This document shows, piece after piece, positions 35,952 to 42,854 of a stretch of 45,400 nucleotides of DNA. The position numbers were made by a program, and so were the translations under genes. This stretch comes from JAJFFW01 sp038534195. GTDB lineage: Bacteria > Pseudomonadota > Alphaproteobacteria > Caulobacterales > Parvularculaceae. The DNA is taken from NCBI GenBank assembly GCA_038534195.1, contig JBCAXE010000029.1, positions 1 to 45,400 of the forward strand, written 5' to 3'. Within the stretch, counting starts at the first letter, position 1, and each line of letters starts with the position of its first letter. The notes under the pieces are model-generated. The model was not told where the DNA came from. It ran no database searches and saw nothing but the letters and a program-made list of their open reading frames with translations.

Positions 35952-37142
35952 ATGGCGAAACACACGATTTTTGATGGACGGGTTCATGTCTACAAACGCG
36001 AGCGCAGCCGTTACTGGCAGTGCTCGACCTATTTGGATGACAGAAACTTTCGAACCAGCACGCGCGAAGAGAGTCTCGGGAAAGCGAAGGATTTCGCCGA
36101 AGACTGGTATCTTGAACTGCGCGGCAAACATAAACGCGGCGAGTTGAAGGAAGAAAAGAGCTTCGCCGAAGCCGCAACACAGTTCGTTCGAGAGTATGAA
36201 GTGATTACCGAAGGCAATCGCAACCCTGTTTATGTTCGCGATATGCAAGCCAAGCTTGAAAACTACATTTTGCCGTTCTTCGGAGAGAAAGGGCTTTCGC
36301 ATGTGACGGCGGGTCTTGTGCAGGAATATCGCATTCACCGCCGGGAAAATTCTCTCAGCGGCAAGCCGCCATCACGCAGCACCATGCATAAAGAGATCGT
36401 CACAATCCGGCAGGTACTTAAAACAGCGATTCGCCATGGATGGCTGCACCATTTGCCTGATCTTTCCATGCCTTACAAAACAGCAGGTAAAATAACGCAC
36501 CGCGCCTGGTTTTCGCCCGATGAGTACAAACAACTCTATGAGGCGACGCGCCGCCGCGCTCGCCAACCTAAGCGTGAACGTTGGCGTTGGCAGGCTGAAC
36601 AGCTGCACGACTACGTACTCTTCATGGCCAATACAGGCTTGCGCCCGGACGAGGCGGCAAGACTTGAATACAGAGATGTCTCCATCGTCGATGACGATGA
36701 AACCGGAGAAACTATTCTTGAAATTGAAGTGCGTGGGAAACGCGGCGTCGGATATTGCAAGAGCACCACGGGTGCAGTGCGCCCCTTCGAGCGGCTCAAA
36801 GCACGCAATAGCGCAGCAACGACGGACCGTCTTTTTCCCAAATCCCATGCCGACTTATTCAATCGGATTTTGGATGAAGAAGACTTAAAAACTGACCGCG
36901 AAGGCCAAAGGCGGACAGCATACAGCTTGCGACACACCTATATCTGTCTTCGATTGATGGAGGGCGCTGATATTTATCAGATAGCCAAAAATTGCCGAAC
37001 GAGTGTGGAGATGATCGAGACCTATTACGCATCCCATATCAAAACGAGCCTGAACGCCGCAGCGATCAATGTCCGAAAATCCAAGAAACGCCCAAAATCT
37101 AACGTGGAAGAAGAGGGTGACGAACGCTACGCAACCGGCTAA
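35952..37142 (+). CDS. Tyrosine site-specific integrase
   Basis: Phage-type recombinase of 396 residues that would insert and excise the element at tRNA-Leu. An N-terminal arm-binding region (VHVYKRERSRYWQCSTYLDDRNFRTST) is followed by a SAM-like core-binding domain (about residues 68-175) and the catalytic domain. The latter has Arg231 in NTGLRPDEAARL, a lysine near 263 in VRGKRG, and YSLRHTY with Arg327; Tyr replaces the first His of the HxxR box, as in many alphaproteobacterial relatives. It ends AKNCRTSVEMIETYYASH with the nucleophile Tyr358 or Tyr359. The gene begins 136 bp after the tRNA fragment and ends 29 bp before the complete tRNA. No excisionase gene is visible in the window. Confidence 0.93.
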   Translation: MAKHTIFDGRVHVYKRERSRYWQCSTYLDDRNFRTSTREESLGKAKDFAEDWYLELRGKHKRGELKEEKSFAEAATQFVREYEVITEGNRNPVYVRDMQAKLENYILPFFGEKGLSHVTAGLVQEYRIHRRENSLSGKPPSRSTMHKEIVTIRQVLKTAIRHGWLHHLPDLSMPYKTAGKITHRAWFSPDEYKQLYEATRRRARQPKRERWRWQAEQLHDYVLFMANTGLRPDEAARLEYRDVSIVDDDETGETILEIEVRGKRGVGYCKSTTGAVRPFERLKARNSAATTDRLFPKSHADLFNRILDEEDLKTDREGQRRTAYSLRHTYICLRLMEGADIYQIAKNCRTSVEMIETYYASHIKTSLNAAAINVRKSKKRPKSNVEEEGDERYATG

Positions 37143-37145
37143 ACA
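37117..37145 (+). promoter_or_regulatory. Candidate promoter of the intron-containing tRNA-Leu
   Basis: GTGACG (37117-37122) and TAAACA (37140-37145) are 17 nt apart and would start transcription about 20 nt before the tRNA. The promoter would lie in the last codons of the integrase gene. Readthrough from the integrase is the alternative source of the transcript. Motif match only. Confidence 0.35.
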
Positions 37146-37171
37146 TATCTAATTGATTCATGGCTATATTT

Positions 37172-37492
37172 GCGGGCGTGGTGGAATTGGTAGACACAAC
37201 AGACTTAAAGCAATGAATTGAGTGCCCCGGCGGAAACGGTGGGAGTAGAACCGCTCAAATTCGGGGAAAGCTAACAGGCGATAAGCCTCACGCCAATCCC
37301 GAGCCAAGCCCCGAAAGGGGAAGGTGTAGAGACTAGACGGGCGGCGTCTAAGGGCAGGGAAACCAGCCTAAGATGAAGGGATAGTCCAGACCACAAACGG
37401 CGTTTTCCACACGTCGGCGGCGAAAGTCGTAGCGGGTAAGAAAATCTGTCGAGGGTAACCTCGTGCCGGTTCAAGTCCGGCCGTCCGCACCA
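37172..37492 (+). tRNA. tRNA-Leu(UAA), interrupted by a group I intron
   Basis: Exons 37172-37206 and 37441-37492 join to an 87-nt class II tRNA. The acceptor stem GCGGGCG pairs with CGTCCGC (one G-U). The D arm is TGGTGGAATTGGTAGACA. The anticodon stem ACAGA/TCTGT holds the loop CTTAAAA (anticodon UAA). The variable arm is CGAGG-GTAA-CCTCG, the T arm GCCGG-TTCAAGT-CCGGC, then discriminator A and encoded CCA (ending 37492). All arms pair, so after splicing the product should function. The intron lies between U34 and A35, the position known from cyanobacterial and plastid tRNA-Leu(UAA). It probably replaces the host gene destroyed at 35774. Confidence 0.93.
37207..37440 (+). ncRNA. Self-splicing group I intron in tRNA-Leu(UAA)
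   Basis: 234 nt with the conserved core. P1: exon ACUU pairs with the guide GAGU (37220-37223), giving the U-G pair at the 5' splice site. P4 is UCGGG (37261-37265) with CCCGA (37298-37302), inside P/Q-like boxes AATTCGGGGAAAGC and CAATCCCGAGCCAAG. A P5-type hairpin is AGGC/GCCT (37276-37288) and P6 is CCCC-GAAA-GGGG (37309-37320). P7 is GACTA (37331-37335) with TAGTC (37382-37386) in the R/S boxes. A GNRA hairpin CGGC-GAAA-GTCG closes the P9 region, and the last base is the terminal G (37440). The layout resembles cyanobacterial tRNA-Leu introns (subgroup IC3). No open frame for a homing endonuclease fits inside. Confidence 0.92.
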
Positions 37493-37550
37493 ACTATCAA
37501 AATTTCAAAAACAGCGATATAACCAATTATAGGCTACACGGAGCAGTTTT

Positions 37551-38057
37551 GTGGACGAGAATACAATTTTGCTAATTTTCATTGTTATTTTTGGCGGCAT
37601 CATTTCTCTTTTGCTATGGCGGTTAGTTGAGATAGCGAATTCCCAAAACCAAAAATACGAATCTTTAAGCGCAAGCCTTATAAATATTGAGAAATCGATC
37701 TCTGAGTTCAGTTCTCCCAAACATGACGGTGATCATCAGCACCTTAGCTTGAAAAAGAAGATAAGAAAAAATATTGACCTGATTAACTCGGAAAACTTCT
37801 CCAGATCAACAACAGATCTTCTGTTGACAGAGGCGATCCTTCTCGGCGGAACCATGGAAGATTTAGAGTCGATGGCTGAGATGGATGAAGAGGCATTGCA
37901 AAAGCAATGGGAAGACCTCTGTTATCGTATTATGGACAACCCACAGCATATCGGCAAAGATGCAGGTAAGAAAGCAAAGAAGGCACTTGGTGAATTTGGT
38001 GGTAAATTGATTGATAAGTTGCTCCAGATTTTCAATTTCCTCGTAAAGGGAAATTAG
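37551..38057 (+). CDS. Hypothetical membrane-anchored coiled-coil protein
   Basis: A 168-residue protein starting at GTG with GGAG 8-9 nt upstream. One N-terminal helix spans the membrane (about residues 6-24, ILLIFIVIFGGIISLLLW). A charged, probably coiled-coil stretch follows (about 25-80), then a helical acidic region (GGTMEDLESMAEMDEEALQKQWEDLCYRIM) and a basic amphipathic tail (GKKAKKALGEFGGKLIDKLLQIFNFL). I do not recognise the family. Lying between the tRNA and the replication origin, it could concern plasmid maintenance, but nothing in the sequence proves it. Composition is AT-rich like the rest of the element. Confidence 0.7.
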   Translation: MDENTILLIFIVIFGGIISLLLWRLVEIANSQNQKYESLSASLINIEKSISEFSSPKHDGDHQHLSLKKKIRKNIDLINSENFSRSTTDLLLTEAILLGGTMEDLESMAEMDEEALQKQWEDLCYRIMDNPQHIGKDAGKKAKKALGEFGGKLIDKLLQIFNFLVKGN

Positions 38058-38268
38058 ATCCGATATCCGAACCCGCAGAAGCAGATAGTCTTTATTTCAC
38101 ATAAAATTATGCAACAAGCACACCCACGCCAAGCAAAAATAAAACTATCCGCTCTCATACGAAGTCACAAAATTATGGAAAATATGTCCGCATAAAGATT
38201 CTATTTGTTCTACGTTCTTAGTTCGTTACGCGCATCACTTTGTAAAATTTGAGTATTTTGCCCTCGCG
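38058..38268. other. AT-rich stretch next to the iterons (possible unwinding region)
   Basis: About 210 bp without a gene, rich in A+T (for example ATAAAATTATG near 38101, AAAATTATGGAAAATATG near 38168). It directly precedes the iteron array. In iteron plasmids the DNA-unwinding element is an AT-rich segment beside the repeats, so this is a candidate. No promoter or RNA was identified. Confidence 0.35.
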
Positions 38269-38457
38269 GCTAGGAATTGGGGGCTAAAAGTTAGAATTTG
38301 GGGGCTGAAAGCTAGCGATTGGGGGTGCTGAAGCTAGAGTTTGGGGGAGTGATTTATCCACATGGCTAGGAATTGGGGTAGTGTTTTTTTAGGCATTCGC
38401 CTACCATGGTATTCCACTTTTCTGCGGCTAGTGATTGGAGACCGCTGCTGTGGATAA
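38269..38457 (+). repeat. Iteron array with two DnaA boxes: plasmid replication origin (oriV)
   Basis: Six copies of GCTAGnnWTTGGGGG stand in the same orientation, starting at 38269, 38290, 38311, 38333, 38365 and 38427. The first four are spaced 21-22 bp, two helical turns, as expected for Rep_3 iterons. The second copy has GTTAG and the sixth ends TTGGAG. Perfect DnaA boxes TTATCCACA lie at 38354-38362 (plus) and 38449-38457 (minus), flanking the outer repeats. The array is 49 bp upstream of the initiator gene, so it can serve both as origin and as the autoregulatory operator of rep. Confidence 0.92.
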
Positions 38458-38484
38458 GAAATAAAAAGACCTATACGGAGTGAA

Positions 38485-38502
38485 ATGAATAAGAAAGGCT
38501 AG
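38485..38502 (+). CDS. Possible five-residue leader peptide before rep
   Basis: ATG at 38485 opens MNKKG and stops at 38500-38502, four bases before the rep ATG at 38507. CGGAG stands just upstream of it. Such a mini frame could couple or throttle translation of the initiator, as leader peptides do in some plasmid rep genes. It may also be chance, because spacing of the ribosome site is short. Confidence 0.25.
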   Translation: MNKKG

Positions 38503-38506
38503 GTGG

Positions 38507-39313
38507 ATGAGTGCATCCACTAGCCAAAAAGTACTACCTTTTAAGACTGTTCAGGGGCAAAACTACGGGTTTCCTGAAAATGCAGAGCATACCGGTACGA
38601 TGGTCAAGCCCGGTGAGTTGGTTGAGTTGATCGAAGTGACACCGCTCAATCTAACAGATTTACGCATATACAATCAGCTCCTTGCCAATGCGTGGCACGA
38701 CATCAGTGAGCGCCACATACACAAAATCCCGAAAGCGCTTTTGCGCGGTAATCACAAAGGCAATGAACGCATCGAAGACAGCATTAATCGACTCATGGGG
38801 GCAATTGCTACGGTGAAGATCAGTAAAGATGGGGAGCCAGCAGAAATGCGTGTTCAACTTCTGGGTGCGAACGTCAAACAGGATCGCGATGAAGGATATT
38901 TCTATTACACTTACCCAGCAGAACTGATTGCCATCATCAACGAAAGCACAGTGTTCGCCCGTCTAAAATCACATACAATGTATGCGCTGCGCTCCAAATA
39001 CGCCTTCAGGCTATACGAATTGATTCAGAAGCGCGTAAACCTGACTTATAAACAAATCGATGAATTCACTGTCGAAGAATTCCGTCAGCTTCTGGGTGTC
39101 CCAGAAGGTAAATTGGCGCGATTTTCCAATCTCAATACATTTGCCATCAAGCCCGCCCTCGAAGAGGTCAACCGTTTGAGCGACCATATTGTGGCGGTCG
39201 ATCAAATCAGAGAAGGTCGAAAGGTTCGCAAGCTCCGAATGGTGTGGCTGCCGAAATCGCGAAAAGAACGTTTCCGCATTTCGGTAGAGCGAGAACTGCA
39301 TGGGCAAAAGTAA
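38507..39313 (+). CDS. Replication initiator protein, Rep_3 (RepB/RepA/RepE) family
   Basis: Binds iterons and recruits DnaA and DnaB to start plasmid replication. The 268 residues give two winged-helix domains. The first spans LTDLRIYNQLLANAWHDISERHIHKIPKALLRG to EGYFYYTYPAELIAIINES. The second begins TVFARLKSHTMYALRSKYAFRLYELIQKRVNLTYKQIDEFTVEEFRQLLGVP and ends with NRLSDHIVAVDQIREGRKVRKLRMVWLPK. SKYAFRLYELIQKR is the signature of the family. The gene lies just behind the iteron/DnaA-box region. Its presence in a chromosomally integrated element implies that the element can, or once could, replicate autonomously. Confidence 0.92.
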   Translation: MSASTSQKVLPFKTVQGQNYGFPENAEHTGTMVKPGELVELIEVTPLNLTDLRIYNQLLANAWHDISERHIHKIPKALLRGNHKGNERIEDSINRLMGAIATVKISKDGEPAEMRVQLLGANVKQDRDEGYFYYTYPAELIAIINESTVFARLKSHTMYALRSKYAFRLYELIQKRVNLTYKQIDEFTVEEFRQLLGVPEGKLARFSNLNTFAIKPALEEVNRLSDHIVAVDQIREGRKVRKLRMVWLPKSRKERFRISVERELHGQK

Positions 39314-39429
39314 AATTCGTAGTTTTAGGATAAACAACCGTTAGCTTTAGCAGTTGATGAGCATCAACAAAAATGATGCAGCGAACAACTCCAGGATCTG
39401 TCGGAAGTGTCGGAAGATCTGTATAGAGT

Positions 39430-41628
39430 TCATTCTAATAGCGCAGGATGGTCAAACATGTTCTTCGTCAGAGGTTTGTAAAGAATAATCGTGAAAGTTT
39501 CAGCAGCGCGTGACCGCATCTGTGAGCTATTGTCAAATGTAACACCTAGGGTGCGCTCGGGGTCTGAATCATGCTGGGTCCCGAATTTGTCTATGTCATG
39601 CAACGTAAAATTAGCGCTCTCACCGAAGTCGGTAACCGAATTCGTAGTGAAATTTGACGCAGCTAATGGAAGCGTTATTTTTATCGTAGTTCCGTTGTCA
39701 TTGGTAACGTATATGTGACCCTTCAACTGACGGATAATCGCATGCGCAATCTTAAATCCTGAACCGGTGCTATCTTGGGATCTATCTGGTGCGACCCTAT
39801 CACTATCATCAGAAAAAAGACTATTAAGTTTTTCTAGTGGAATTCCTGGGCCGGTGTCTCGCAAGGTAATGATCACCTGTTCATTTTCAGACGCTATATC
39901 GCAATACATTCCGCCTTTAGCCGTGAATTTCAGACTGTTGACCATAAAGTTTGAAATCGCCCGTGTGAGCAAGGCTTTGTCTGAAATAAGTTTGATGTCA
40001 TCACGGATGTTAACTTGAAACTCGAGCCCATCTTTATGAAATAACGGGCGATAAATCTTTTCGAGAAATCGAAAAAAATCTCGAACGGAGAAAATACTGA
40101 GCGCGATGCACCGCCGGTTCTCTGTCGATGCGGTTGATGCCGAAAGAGTTGTCGATAGAATGTCTTTCAAAAAAATCGATGATGCTTTCAAAGTTTCCAG
40201 TAGCTCCGGAGCAACGTTTTTGTTTTGATTTTCAAGGTGATATGTTGCGTTATCAATTGCCATCAAAACCTGCTTCGTATCATGGCCAGACGCGTGTAGA
40301 AGAGCATTCTGATCCTGGATCGTTGCGCTAGCAATTGCTTGATCCTCGATCAGACGAAGTTTCTCTTCTAGTACCATTGTATTGTCGATAAGAAGGGATT
40401 GGTAGTTTTTATTGTCAAAATATATGCCCATTGCCAGAGAAATAGTGACAAAAAGAATTTCCACTAAACCTGTGTACCCCATTATGGCAGCGCTGATTGG
40501 GACTAATTTGAAGAGTCCTGTGAAGCTAAGAAAAACGTAAATTGCATAAAGGGCGAATCCGGTCCAGCCAACAAGTAGAGGCCAATAGCGTTCTCCTGAC
40601 ATTTCGATTGCTGCAAACGCGACGACCGGCAAGTACAGGGCGGTGATGAAAATGAGGGCCCATGAGGCGGTCCGCAAAATAGCCCGCATTTCGGCGCCTG
40701 CAATAATCGAAATAACCCACAAAAATACGAGGAGAAGTCCGGTAAATATGAATGTACGTAAAACTTTATCTGTAATAGGAAAGTTGACTGTAGTTTTCAG
40801 AAACATCCTTCCAAACTGCGCCATTAATATACTAAACAAACACTTGGCCATATCTGCTGACGCAATGCTAAAAATCGGGAAATATGATAAGCCGAAACGA
40901 TCTATAACGCCCGTACTATGAAGAAAAAGGTAGACGTATGAAGTTTCTGCGGCTGCTAACCAGCCGAACTCAGAGCGTTTTGTCGCCCTGAACAAAAGTA
41001 AATTCAGTATAACAATCGCCAAAATCGCGCTCGCGATAGAACCTGTTCGAGTTGTGCTGATTGCGAGCGTTTGACCAAAATTGCTGGCCGAGGAGATAAA
41101 CGTTGGAAACGACGTTGTATTTTCAAGCTCCATCCTGATCGCGAAAATTCTCTTTTCTCCCGGTGCGAGCGTAATGGATTCGCCAAATCCCATATATCGC
41201 CTGATATTTTTGAGCGCCTCGTGCTTGTCTAAGTTGTCTATAATTACCGTCGCATCGGTGTTTGTGATGTCATACATCGTAAATCGACGCGCTGAATATC
41301 TGTTGGATGAATAAATCCAAGTTCCATAGGCCATACTACGATTTTCAACGGCGAATAGAACAGTTATGGGATCGTTAGCGAGACCGAATACAATCGCAAC
41401 GGAGTCGATGCACTCGAACTGCGTTAACGCATCGAGTAATTTAGGTTGGCTGATGATTCCATCATACTTTTTGCTATAAAGCAGGTACTCTTTTAAGTAC
41501 GGTGCGTCCTTGCCGGTTTCGAGGGGTATAATTGGAATGGTTGAATTGTCGCAAGACGCACTCGCTTGTGCGCTGTGAAAAAAACCGCTTGTACAGACGA
41601 CAAGTAAAATCGCTATGAAAAATCGCAT
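39430..41628 (-). CDS. 7TMR-DISM sensor histidine kinase
   Basis: Membrane sensor of 732 residues. A signal peptide (cleavage near AQASA) is followed by a periplasmic beta-rich domain (about residues 25-185) and seven membrane helices (about 198-402) of the 7TMR-DISM type. A short coiled region leads to the kinase. His449 in ASGHDTKQVLMAIDNA is the likely phosphate site (GHDxKQ instead of HExxxP). The ATPase domain has AISNFMVNSLKFT (N box), DTGPGIP (G1) and GSGFKIAHAIIRQLKG (G2). A C-terminal extension of about 75 residues follows, with no recognised domain. It lies in line with, but 388 bp behind, the NarL-type regulator gene and probably works with it. The ligand is unknown. Confidence 0.9.
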   Translation of the reverse strand: MRFFIAILLVVCTSGFFHSAQASASCDNSTIPIIPLETGKDAPYLKEYLLYSKKYDGIISQPKLLDALTQFECIDSVAIVFGLANDPITVLFAVENRSMAYGTWIYSSNRYSARRFTMYDITNTDATVIIDNLDKHEALKNIRRYMGFGESITLAPGEKRIFAIRMELENTTSFPTFISSASNFGQTLAISTTRTGSIASAILAIVILNLLLFRATKRSEFGWLAAAETSYVYLFLHSTGVIDRFGLSYFPIFSIASADMAKCLFSILMAQFGRMFLKTTVNFPITDKVLRTFIFTGLLLVFLWVISIIAGAEMRAILRTASWALIFITALYLPVVAFAAIEMSGERYWPLLVGWTGFALYAIYVFLSFTGLFKLVPISAAIMGYTGLVEILFVTISLAMGIYFDNKNYQSLLIDNTMVLEEKLRLIEDQAIASATIQDQNALLHASGHDTKQVLMAIDNATYHLENQNKNVAPELLETLKASSIFLKDILSTTLSASTASTENRRCIALSIFSVRDFFRFLEKIYRPLFHKDGLEFQVNIRDDIKLISDKALLTRAISNFMVNSLKFTAKGGMYCDIASENEQVIITLRDTGPGIPLEKLNSLFSDDSDRVAPDRSQDSTGSGFKIAHAIIRQLKGHIYVTNDNGTTIKITLPLAASNFTTNSVTDFGESANFTLHDIDKFGTQHDSDPERTLGVTFDNSSQMRSRAAETFTIILYKPLTKNMFDHPALLE

Positions 41629-41855
41629 TTGAATAACGTCTTGTGCAAATTAGAAACTTGCTCATCTTAGTGCTTTTCGAAAAAATATGGATCAAGTTTT
41701 ATGTTTCATTTCTCTGGGGTCAAGATCACAAGATGTTGACGCGTTGGCCACTCATTAGAGAGGGGCGCGCAATTGATCCGACCTGTTGCATAGCGAGGTG
41801 CTCACCCTCCCAATAAGCGTCGGCTCCCTTCCTTATGGATCAGTTTGTGCACAAC

Positions 41856-41880
41856 TTGCTATCTTTTATATCCGTATAAT
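41856..41880 (+). promoter_or_regulatory. Candidate promoter in the gap between kinase and regulator genes
   Basis: A perfect TATAAT stands at 41875-41880. TTGCTA at 41856-41861 is only 13 nt upstream, and the better spaced CAACTT is a poor -35. A transcript from here would run rightwards through GC-richer, hairpin-forming sequence (GACCG near 41922 with CGGTC near 41949) towards a small frame at 41943. The 388-bp gap 41629-42016 holds nothing else I can name. Confidence 0.3.
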
Positions 41881-41942
41881 TGTGGGGCGCAGCCGAGCGT
41901 TCCCCTGCGAACCGCTGCGCTGACCGACAGGAGATCGCAGAA

Positions 41943-42020
41943 ATGGGCGGTCGGCGGAACCTGACAAGATCATTTATTTTTCGCTTTTACGGTGAAGCGT
42001 GGGACGCTGATGCGCCTTAA
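41943..42020 (+). CDS. Possible small ORF (25 residues) in the regulator-kinase gap
   Basis: ATG at 41943 with AGGAG 9 nt upstream opens MGGRRNLTRSFIFRFYGEAW and ends at TAA 42018-42020, overlapping the last codon of the opposing response-regulator gene. The peptide is basic with an aromatic middle. A TATAAT box lies 63 nt upstream. It could be a small protein or the chance content of a small RNA; no family is recognised. Confidence 0.25.
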   Translation: MGGRRNLTRSFIFRFYGEAWDADAP

Positions 42021-42628
42021 ACCAAACCAGACTTCCGAGCCGCTTCCAAGATTTTGCTATTGTTTTCTGCGCCAAGGCGTTCACGAATTTCTTTTAAGTG
42101 AAATGAAACGGTCGGCGCCGAAATGCGTAAGCGATAAGCAATTTCCTTATTGCTCTCACCTTCCACCATAAACTGGAGGATCGCCATTTGTCGGGGCGTC
42201 AATTTCACCTCTGGTATTTCGAGTGCAATCATTCGATTGCGAATGGTATCAGAGATAAAAGTATCTCCATTTAAAGCCTTTTTTAAAGCCTCAAGAATCG
42301 TCGCGGATGGGTCGGATTTACTGACCACGCCGCGCGCGCCTAGCTTTAGCGCGGAGGAAAATTCTTGTGCGTTGTTGCTTCCACTGAGGACGAGCACCGT
42401 TTGATCATGGACGGCGACAAGCTCGGCTAAAATAGTCAGCCCCCCTAATCGCGGCAAACAGAGATCAAGTATAATAATATCAACGCATTCTGATTGAATA
42501 TACGGTGTAACTTCAATACCATTATGTAATCTTCCGCATATTTTGTAGTCCGTATCTTTCAATAGTAGCTCTAACCCTGAACGAGTCAGTTCGTGATCAT
42601 CGACAATAAGAACATTGATGGGGGTCAT
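42017..42628 (-). CDS. NarL/FixJ-type response regulator
   Basis: Transcription factor of 203 residues. The receiver domain has the acidic pair Asp10/Asp11 in VLIVDDHELTR, the phosphoacceptor Asp55 in IIILDLCLPR and Lys104 in VVSKSDPSA. A LuxR-type helix-turn-helix follows (about residues 143-195, LTPRQMAILQFMVEGESNKEIAYRLRISAPTVSFHLKEIRERLGA). It is encoded ahead of the 7TMR-DISM kinase on the same strand and is its likely partner. Target genes are unknown; the divergent lipoprotein genes starting at 42855 are natural candidates. Start ATG 42628 is used; AACTATCACTT stands upstream without a strong ribosome site. Confidence 0.93.
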   Translation of the reverse strand: MTPINVLIVDDHELTRSGLELLLKDTDYKICGRLHNGIEVTPYIQSECVDIIILDLCLPRLGGLTILAELVAVHDQTVLVLSGSNNAQEFSSALKLGARGVVSKSDPSATILEALKKALNGDTFISDTIRNRMIALEIPEVKLTPRQMAILQFMVEGESNKEIAYRLRISAPTVSFHLKEIRERLGAENNSKILEAARKSGLV

Positions 42629-42854
42629 AAGTGATAGTTGAAATCGTAATTTATTGGCGAACTAAGAAAATCGAACCCAAGCACTGCGTCAACCTAAATT
42701 TATTTGGGTTGACCATTATCCGTTAAATAGGCTCATTCTAAGAATGAGAACTTCTAGCTTGGGGTGACATCAAAAACATTCGTTCCACGTTTGACCACGG
42801 TTCTTGTGGTTGATTGCTGGCGCAATAAGGTACTGAAAAGGGGTAGGCGAGAAG

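Noticed and set aside
37271..37474. 67-residue minus-strand frame within the intron as a homing endonuclease
   Set aside because: It overlaps the conserved RNA core and the tRNA 3' exon, has no LAGLIDADG, GIY-YIG or HNH motif and is far too short.
38269..38440. Short regularly spaced repeats as a CRISPR array
   Set aside because: Repeats are only 15 bp with 6-7 bp gaps, no cas genes are near, and DnaA boxes plus a Rep gene explain them as plasmid iterons.
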